From Brevibacillus dissolubilis (GTDB lineage Bacteria > Bacillota > Bacilli > Brevibacillales > Brevibacillaceae), in contig NZ_VCNA01000001.1 in assembly GCF_006170445.1 (NCBI RefSeq), positions 186,001-250,000 on the forward strand: a stretch of DNA of 64,000 nucleotides, written 5' to 3'. A program made the position numbers and the translations under genes. How positions within the stretch are numbered: the first letter of the stretch is position 1; the number at the start of each line of letters is the position of its first letter. Shown here piece by piece: positions 49,101 to 56,400 of the stretch. The notes below the pieces were generated by a model that saw nothing but the letters and a program-made list of their open reading frames with translations, made no database searches and was not told where the DNA came from.

Positions 49101-50444
49101 ACGACCACGCTCGACCGTCACTCCTATCACATCATGCGCGGCGAAATCACAGTTGCGATCAGTCACTATTGGGCCAAAGACGACTTCAACCAAGAAACTG
49201 ACCACCCCGGCGAACGCAAGAACCGTTGGACACTGACCAACCACTTGGGCTCTGCCGCGATCGAACTAGATCATCAGGCCAAGCTAATCAGCTACGAAGA
49301 ATATTTCCCTTATGGTGGCACCGCACTGATCGCAGGGGATAGCGAGCGAGAGGTATCGCTCAAAGAATACCGTTTCACCGGAAAAGAACGCGACGATTGC
49401 ACGGGACTTTATTACTTCGGAGCCCGTTATTATCCACCGTGGCTTGGCAGGTGGCTCAATCCCGACCCGGCTGGTGAAGAAGATGGCTTGAACCTTTATG
49501 CCTTTGTCAGTGGCAATCCACTTATCTTTACCGATCCAGATGGGCAAGGCAAGGGGAAAGTAGGGGGGAAAAAGAACGCCTCTACCAGCAACAAAAAGAA
49601 AGGCACAGGAATCAACCGAGGCTCCAAGAAAATCGCCAAAAAAAACCTTGATGAGGCGATCCAGATACGCGCCAAATTTTCCAAAGGAAGCAAGGAAGAC
49701 CAAGTACAGATCATTGCAGGGAGACGTGGGGGAAGAACCTTACGGATGAACAAGAGCCGTTTTGCTTCGATCGCCAAGGAGCTCCAGAAAGACTTTGACC
49801 GCTCCCAAGTGACCTACGACCAATTCGCTGCACCTCCGACCCATGCACAAAGTGTCCCCTCAAAAGTAGTCGGGGCCGCTGACGTAAAAGGAGGCCTGTT
49901 CATCGGCAAGCATGTCTATGTCGAGCAACAACAGCTCGTATCTAAATCAAGCCTCAACGTGGATGGACGAGACTCAACCAATACGACCATGGCCAAAGCC
50001 GCACAAGGATTCAATGGAAGCAACTTACCTGCGAGCACCTATTCGGGACGTGACGATTCAAATATCGGAGGATTGGGAGAAGCATGGTGCCATCTGATCG
50101 CCCACTGCCTCGGTGGAGCCGAATCAGCCGATAACCTCGTCGCGGGTAGCCAAGGGTCCAATCTGGTACAGCTCGGCCTAGAGCTCGCGGTCAAAGATTT
50201 CGTCTCGGACACAGGGAAAAGACTGCTGATCCGTGCAGGGGCCAACGTCCGGGTCAAACCGAACGGCCAGCTCTCCCATATCGCCGACGATTTCTTCTAT
50301 AACATCCTCGATCCGAATGGAAAGTCGATCTATCACACCAAGTTTTCAGCGACGATCTTACGCGCCGATGTCTTGCAAAAGCAAAAGAAAACAGAAGCAA
50401 CGACCGCGCTGTACAAATATTTTGGCCTCAAAGTTCCTGCATAA
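43149..50444 (+). CDS. Tc toxin: fused TcB-TcC (SpvB-TcdB-RHS) with nuclease-like C-terminal domain
   Basis: A 2431-residue insecticidal-type toxin. Residues about 15-300 are the SpvB domain (GGGAIRSIGETF, GNGPFGMGFSLSL). The TcB beta-propeller with FG-GAP-like units follows (DMDGDGLADLL near residue 503), then the TcB middle domains (FAYHDGYYDHEEREFKGFGF). RHS repeats run from about residue 1480 to the RHS core GARYYPPWLGRWLNPDP near 2091, which ends NPLIFTDPDGQ near 2129, the usual autocleavage border. TcB plus RHS form the cocoon that holds the toxic C-terminus. That last ~300 residues are unrelated to RHS: a Lys/Gly-rich linker, then GEAWCHLIAHCLGG near 2314 and NLVAGSQGSN, which resemble non-specific nucleases of the His-Me finger group. 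TcB and TcC are separate genes in most Photorhabdus loci; here they are one. No signal peptide. First gene of a four-gene unit. Confidence 0.9.
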   Translation: MERNPKQVGQTSQQPDLTVVEPSLPKGGGAIRSIGETFKPQLFTGSGNYSIPIYASPCRNAEPTVQLTYSSTSGNGPFGMGFSLSLSLISRRTDKGIPRYENTDLFLLDDEQLVAVQTEVIEQDGSVWNITRYRPRVEGAFSFIAFYQNATSSYWKVITREQVTSLYGQSEETRIADPDDPTRVFQWLLEETCDAKGNKTLYQYQDDQPQVASQLSITTSAHTLTRTSNRYLHSIAYGNYYDDQQNEKYAFEIVFDYGEYQLGDTTLAQPNCNPYQTTGQWLTRLDPFSSYRSGFELRTLRLCRNILMFHHMEQELGAEPCLVKITRLVYEESAIFSFMKQVEVIGCRRQADGSYQTKAMPPVLLEYSTFEPSEQTFQPLLVDTAGTISGVPEHGKYHFVDLYGDGLAGCLYSDGATTLYWRPRGNGQFEDPQAPYAFPIERSIDQVTYSLMSLAGNGKLDLVVTTAMRGGFYESHSDGTWDGYQSFTSYPSEATHHERESVDMDGDGLADLLMMEAGSLRYYPSQKKAGYGASVQTGIAQGGEDSFPTATADYAEEVVTFADVMGDGLAHRVRIRNGSVECWPNLGYGRFGERVLLGQAPWYGSELKASRLYLADTNGTGTADLIYVHFDRMEIYLNQSGNGFSEPIVIGLPECYTDQDVISFADVVGNGSSQFILTKTDGVVRHYALDFSGGQKAYLLVSVDDQMGGFTRVSYSTSVAFSLADRLAGREWPTRVPFPVHVVKSIETLDRIAGSREVVRFAYHDGYYDHEEREFKGFGFVEQWDTETFDTYGQVGLTTDGFEVIEPSLYTAPLYTKSWFQTGACSSDGALLAPLARDFYQKDEHIYRMPASLVDAAIDSTDQETLRQACRSLAGTLIREEVYGLDDMEGISEHPYEVKMANFQVRLVQAAGDQPGVFFTHEREQIHFTYERNPDDPRVEHQLALEVDEFAQVLKMCQVYYPRRVGSDVVPEQMTLLATADTHRYIHVTDGFWVNGINCEHEKFELNGLDLAGVTYFTFEQAKAQVEQALANLIGLEQAFTPNTEQSRRLAWERRYFWNDAQDAPLPLGQLTAQVLLHHEEEAIFSSEWITSVFEQRVTADLLQSDGGYILRDGYWWHYKSVQMYFTATDLHFYLPRSLANTYAPADSYLCSKSEYTYDTYSLVPTTTTQYLTDDLANVLVAELDYHVMQPRKITDINGTITEVLFDPLGIVVATTIYGTLDGKEQGDQPLPSYQPRPSSVLEEVLSDPHAYLQQATTFYAYDLFAWINHNQPTWMIGLTRETHVSELSEGETSRLMIAITYSDGQGREVEKKTLADPGPTITGDIAAKRWLVSGRTVYNNKGGVAKQSLPYYSTTATYEQQQDVEKLLPPPTMTHYDALMRVQRVDTPKGFFTKIERTAWEERYYDENDTVKDSAYYQSVMAHVTDELTQEQQDEVDALEKAAVFYGTPEVTIFDTVGHPIRKIQQMVNPAPSTEPLFRNLVTYSQVDILGNVLMTVDPRLYESNRANGTNYANFQYTYDMRGRAFRAVGADAGTRLTLLNINDHPVHSWDARGFHVATSYDRLQRPISVHVDGDDGHGLVLNQTVEQIIYGEHYGSTPSDSQAKNMRGQIYQHYDQAGLIQYDSYGLQGSALQSFRQLRLDYKTEANWDVDHPPTDLLDSETFPTRYTYDALGRVKNETTPDSVTITPRYNQSGLFQSIAMTTAQNTQQPYVLDTQYNANGQVLAISYGNGVTTTYTYEETTHHLMQTRSTGKTILQDISYCYDPVGNITRLRDATYQTVFCNQQIVEPLSDYTYDALYRLIAGTGRQHPGVQGNTYQNGFKQSIFMPFCHPNDTEKLENYRELYTYDDGGNLTSIKHYATSASWTRAMQISPDSNRTTSITLGSGTDTTQTTTYDAGGNLSQLDNLRNLNWNYRNNIARADVIVREDGSSDSSFFVYDHTGQRIRKVTERKISDTITEITEKLYLGNLEWKRVKRVTANLTTTTLDRHSYHIMRGEITVAISHYWAKDDFNQETDHPGERKNRWTLTNHLGSAAIELDHQAKLISYEEYFPYGGTALIAGDSEREVSLKEYRFTGKERDDCTGLYYFGARYYPPWLGRWLNPDPAGEEDGLNLYAFVSGNPLIFTDPDGQGKGKVGGKKNASTSNKKKGTGINRGSKKIAKKNLDEAIQIRAKFSKGSKEDQVQIIAGRRGGRTLRMNKSRFASIAKELQKDFDRSQVTYDQFAAPPTHAQSVPSKVVGAADVKGGLFIGKHVYVEQQQLVSKSSLNVDGRDSTNTTMAKAAQGFNGSNLPASTYSGRDDSNIGGLGEAWCHLIAHCLGGAESADNLVAGSQGSNLVQLGLELAVKDFVSDTGKRLLIRAGANVRVKPNGQLSHIADDFFYNILDPNGKSIYHTKFSATILRADVLQKQKKTEATTALYKYFGLKVPA

Positions 50445-50471
50445 AAAAATAGGTGATATGGAGGTGTCAAA

Positions 50472-53400
50472 ATGTCCCAAAGCGATCAAATCCTCAGCTT
50501 GTTTCGTCAGAACAGCGATGAATACAACCTGTTGACGTTCCCGTTACATGATCCAACCGCAGTCAGCCAACTACCATGGCAAAGCGAGGGAGAGGAAAAA
50601 GAAAAAAAACTCAATCAGATCAAGAGCTTACAACGGATTGCCCGCTTAACCCCCGTACCTGATATCGATCTCGCGCAATCTTTACATGCAGCTAACCTAG
50701 ATTCGGCGCACAAGATTACCTCGATGAGCAAAGCCGATTTCGTCAAAACGTATCAACAGGTGGCCAACAGCCTTCCACAAAACGCAGCACCATCAGACCT
50801 TTCTCATGAAGAAGTGGCGAACCATATCTACGACAAAGCATCAGAGGTACGAGCCAAAACCCTCCACCTCTGGGCTAACCTGCAAAGCGTCCATGGCTCA
50901 CCCCATACGCAAGCCATGCGGGTCAATAGCGTACGTGTAGATGACCAAGCGCAACTGGTGGCGGCACTGCCGAGCTACCAAGAGATTTTTGGCAGTCTCA
51001 ACTATTGCGAGTGCGATCACTGCAAATCGATCTTTAGCCCTGCAGCCTACCTAGTTGACCTATTGCGGATGGTAGATAGCTATATCACCCAGTTGAACCC
51101 AAATACCATTCATACCAACTGGAAGCTGGATAGCAGACGCCACGATATCTCGACACTGCCACTTACCTGCGAAAACACCAATGCCACTGTGCCGTATCTA
51201 TCCATTGTCAATACCGTCGTAGAGAACCTGATCCGGAATCTATCTGTGATCACAAGCGGCATGAGTGTAGACCAGTATCTATCTACAGCGATCTACCCTG
51301 TACAGCTTCCATACCACAACCCACTCGCGACGATCCGCTCCACACTGGCTCTACTCAAGACCGACCTGTACACCATTTATCGTATATGTGGCCAAACGGA
51401 AGTGGTGCAGACGCGTGAAGCGCTCGGTCTATCGCCCAAAGAATACGAACTCATCACCACACCAACTCCTGCCTCATTTGCGACCGCTGATGATCAAGCG
51501 CTTCTGGCGATGTACGGTCTGCCTGCGACTGCAGAACTTTCGGTGCTATCTGATGTAGATACTTTTCTTAACCAGACCGGACTAACCCCAGACGATCTCA
51601 ACGTATTGCTCTACCAAAACCTAGGGCCAAACGAGATCAAAAGCGGGCTGACTCAAGCGTTCTATATCAATGTAGGCTCGATCCCGCCTTTATCAATCTC
51701 AACCGCTGACTCAACCCATATCGAAAATGTGACCAAAACGGCCCTTCATCGGGTGAACCGATTTATACGTCTGGCAAAAACACTGGGGTGGTCATACACC
51801 GACCTCGACTGGGCGCTGCAGGTGATCGGGGGAGAAGACCCGCTCGTGACAGGACTCGCCACGCTGGCACAGATCAAGCAGATCAGCGAACGTTTCCAAC
51901 ACTCTGTCGCTGTGACATGCAGCTTCCTTGCAGATATGAAAACGAGTGGGGCAGGGGGGAGCACCCCCTCACAAGCCCTCTTCGATCTCGTGTTCAACAC
52001 CCCATCTGCAATAGGTGGCAAACCTTCCTATCATCCGCGCGACAAGGGGCAAGGCTCCTACTCCAAGAACCCGCTTTATACGGACTACGACAACGGCCCA
52101 TCAACATGGGATTGGAACCAAACAGATCATCTCGCCACCATGCAAAATGGAAGCTTTATCGCGTCCGGCGTGGGCGTGAGCCTCGATGAACTAAAACTGC
52201 TCGGGACCACATTTTTCACCCAACCGATCGACATGAGCGTATCCAACCTGTCCATCTTGTATCGACACAGCAAGCTGGCATCGGTGCTTGGGCTACGTAT
52301 CCAGCCGTACCTGACATTGCTTGGGCTCGTCGGGATCAAGAGCGCCACGCTGTCCACTGAGCAGCTCAACACGATCATCCATGCTGCCACATGGGTCAAA
52401 ACCTCAGGTCTTAGCATCTACCAGTTGGATTACCTGATCAACAACGGCTCCACCACCTATGTCACCGCGAAATATAACCAAGAGGACCCCGATCGTCTCA
52501 CAAGCTTCCTCAACTCGCTACAAGGTCTGATTCACACGACACAGGCTACCTCTAGCGCATTCGTCGCTGACATCATCAACGAAGCGCTGTCCGCCACGTA
52601 CTATGATCAGTTGTCGGTGAAGACCGGAGTGTTTGCAAGCGGCATCATGATCGTACCAGCTTCTAGCGTAACCACAGACCAGCTCCAGCCTGTTACCGAT
52701 CAAGTCATCGCTTCGATCAAAGCGACCCTGCAAAACGCTCGGACCAATCAAACCTTGTTGCAGAACTCATCCTTCGTTGCGACCTTGATCAACCAAGAGC
52801 TGTCCAACCAGATTTTTATCACGCTGACCCATGCTGGCCTCATCGACACCAATGGCAATCTTACCTCGTCGTACAGCGATTCAACCGATCTATCAGCCAT
52901 TTCAATCCTTTTGAATAACCAGATCCAAAACAGTTTGCCAGCATGGGAAGAGATCGCATCTGATACAACCACCAAGCTGATCGAACAGCTAGCATCATTC
53001 CTCGGCAGCCAAACGGACAAGATCAGAAGCTTGATCCCCATCGCCGTCGACATGAGCAGGGGGGTTCTCCCTAAAGATGTACCCAACTATCTGCTTGCTT
53101 TCTTGAGCCAAACGCCAGATCTTGTCTACATCAACGCTTTTATGAGTGCGCTATCACGCTGGCTGATGCTAACCGACCCGCTGCGTCTGACTTCAAGCCA
53201 GATCGATGCCATCGCCAACCGTCCTGGTGTGTTCCAGATCAAGACATTCGCAGACCCGCTTGCCTTTGGCAGCGTGATCGATATCGTCACGTTCCGCCAG
53301 CTCATCATCGCGTTCAACGATACCACCGATGGATTCGTGCAACTGGTATATGACCTCTATCCGCCAACTCCACAGACCTTGATCGCCCAATCCGACACGC

Positions 53401-56400
53401 TCGCCAAGCTGACCAACTGGGACGCGACTCAGACGCACGATCTGTTGGTGGCCTTTTACTCGAACGCGACAGATAGCCCGAACAACGACCCCGAGCAAGA
53501 CACTACCTTGATGCGCCACATCTCTCGCTTGAAGCAAGCATTCGACCTTGGCAACAAACTTGGGGTGGACATGGCCTTTTTACAGCGACTCAACAACCTC
53601 GGCACACTCACAGATGCCGACTGGCAGACCTATCTCGATACCGCTGATGCTGTCATGACCACGGTCAAGTCCAGGTACGATGCAGATACTTGGCCGACCG
53701 TCTACAGTAGCGTGAATCAGACATTGCTTGAGAACAAGCGGGATGTCTTGCTCGACACCGCCCTCTGGCAACTGCCCTTACAGCCGAGCGAATCGGGTCT
53801 CAATCAAATCCGCTCTGCACAAAGTCTATCCGAATATCTCTTGATCGACGTGGAGATGAGCGGTTGTGCCGACATCTCGCCGATCGTTCAAGCGATCGCA
53901 TCTGTGCAGCAATACCTACAGCGTTGCCGACTTAACCTCGAACCAGGGGTGATTTCGGTCGGGATTCATCCGATCTGGTGGGAGTGGATGATGAACTACC
54001 GCATTTGGGAGGCCAACCGCAAAGTCTACCTGTACCCAGAAAACTACCTCGATCCCGCCCTGCGCAACTCCAAGACAGCGCTGTTCAAAGACTTGGAGAG
54101 TACTTTACTCCAAGGTGACATCACTACCCAAGCGGTGGAGGATGCCTACCGCACCTACATCGAAGGCTTCTCCGAACTAGCCAAGCTCAAGCATGTTGAC
54201 AGCTATAACTGCATCGTAAACGATCCTTTGCGCGGTGATATCGATACGATGTTCCTATTCGCCCGCACGCAGAGTGAGCCGTATATCTACTATTACTGTA
54301 CACTTGAAGACGGCAAGGTATGGTCCGAGTGGCAAAAGATTGACATCACGATCAATGCCGCGATCATCACCCCGGTTTATGCCTTTAGCAAGCTGTTCCT
54401 TTTCTGGGTGGAGCATAAGAACGCCTCCAACTCATCTATTGAATCCACTAGCACAGGCGGCAGTCGTACCGCTGACAACCAAGTGTTCACGGCAAGCACC
54501 AAGTTTTCCTTTTACAACTTCCAAGGTCGCTGGATTCAACCGCAGACACTAGGCGAGGAGCAGGTGATCAGTTACCAAGCAGCCGACAGCACGAGCTATC
54601 CGTTGACCAATGAGATTCCATTCCGCGATTCCTACGAGCAGGAGGAGTTGTACTGGAACAAGGTATATGCGCTCCGTGTCCTGCCTGATTCCGCCGATAA
54701 CGAACGCATCTCGATCATGTTCGGTCAGATGATTGCCACCGATAGTGTTGGAATAGTAACGATTCCTGCACTTCCCGACATGAGCAACCCTGACTGCCGC
54801 AATTTCAACCTCAATGTCTACAACAGCGCTGTGGTGCTAAACGGTGCGATCTCGACCGCCAACGATGCTCATGTGCCACTCAACCAGATCATGACGCTCA
54901 ACACCGAGATGCAACAAGATTCGCTGATGCAGAGCAACGAGTTCCTTTTGCTTTCCAAAAACAGCTCAGGCGAATTGAGTCTCCTATTCGAGCCACAGGT
55001 AGATACCGTACACGGTCAGTTCTATATCATCCAATCCGACAGTGCGCTGCAGAGCAACTATTTCGGGGATCTCATACCCGTCACCAACCAAGCCAAGACT
55101 TCTGTAGCCGTCAATCCGAAATCTTTTACCGACTCAGCCACAGGCATCACCGACGATAGCTCGCAAAAAATCTACGCTGTCCTTGGAACCTATCAGATCA
55201 TCGACGCTAGCACAGGTTATGTCAGCCCGAGCTTCAACTCCAAAATACCACTTGCCGCTATGCTCGGCACTTTAGTCAACGAGCAACAAGCCCAATTGGT
55301 ACAGACCAAGCTATTCGAAGCCAAAGGAGATCCGTTGCTGTTCAACAAAATCTCCAAGCAGAACGGAAGAGGACTCGTCGTCAAGAACAAACCCAACTGG
55401 CTGATCTTTGATAACGGCGATGAAGCATTTCTATTAAAGCCGAGGGAAGACCTTTACGCCTACCTCACCGATGCACTCAACGTACAAGAGCCACTGATGA
55501 GCAAGAGCTCGTTTATCTATGGCAAAGTGGATGCACCTACGTCTGAGAAGGTCTACAACCTCCTGATTACCTACGGCCTAGTCTCTGCCACCACAGGAAA
55601 AGTAAACAAGGGAGTGGTCGCTACCTTTGACCTGAATTTGATCCTTGGTACCGTCATCCCTGATCAGCGCCAGCAACGAGCCGTGCGTAATATTTTGCTT
55701 AACTATCCGTTGGTTCAACAGAGTTCCCTGATGTCCACTGGGGTGAACACCGAGAACTCCACCAAAATCTATGCGATACTCACGACCTACCAGATCATTG
55801 ACGATGCAGGCCGCGTCTCACTCGATCTGTTGCCAGGGATGGACTTGAGCCTCTTGTTAGCAGACTTGGGTCTTAGCCCCAAACAGTTGGGAAAAGTACG
55901 CAACATGCTCTTTAACGCACCGTCGCTAATGCTACTCGAGTATACAGGCAAGCCATCGTCTACCCAGATCATCAGCCTGCATGACTACACCTTTGACACC
56001 TTGCGTCTGACGACATCGGCGATCCGCCATCTAAGCAATAGCCTCTTCATCGGCGGGATCGATCAATTGCTGTCGCTTCGATCCCAACAGATTCCAGTCG
56101 TTCCACAGATGCCATTTGACCGTCTAGAGCCTGCTTACAATGTCGTGGCGCCACTTGCGATCGATGGCACACAGGTCGATTTTGATGGAGCATACGGCAC
56201 TTACTTCTGGGAGATTTTCTTCCATGTTCCGTGGATGATTGCGATGCGCCTTGCCTCCAACCAACAATTCGACGAGGCGCAAAAATGGCTGCAATACATC
56301 TTCAATCCAACACTCCAAGAGACACTCCTTGCTCCAGACAGCTTTAGCACGTATACCCGCGACATCGATCCAGCGAGCTCACAGGCGATCTATCAAGCGC

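Noticed and set aside
43149-50444. RHS/contact-dependent polymorphic toxin of the interbacterial type
   Set aside because: The SpvB and TcB propeller domains and the adjacent TcA gene point to a Tc complex. No immunity gene follows the toxic tip.
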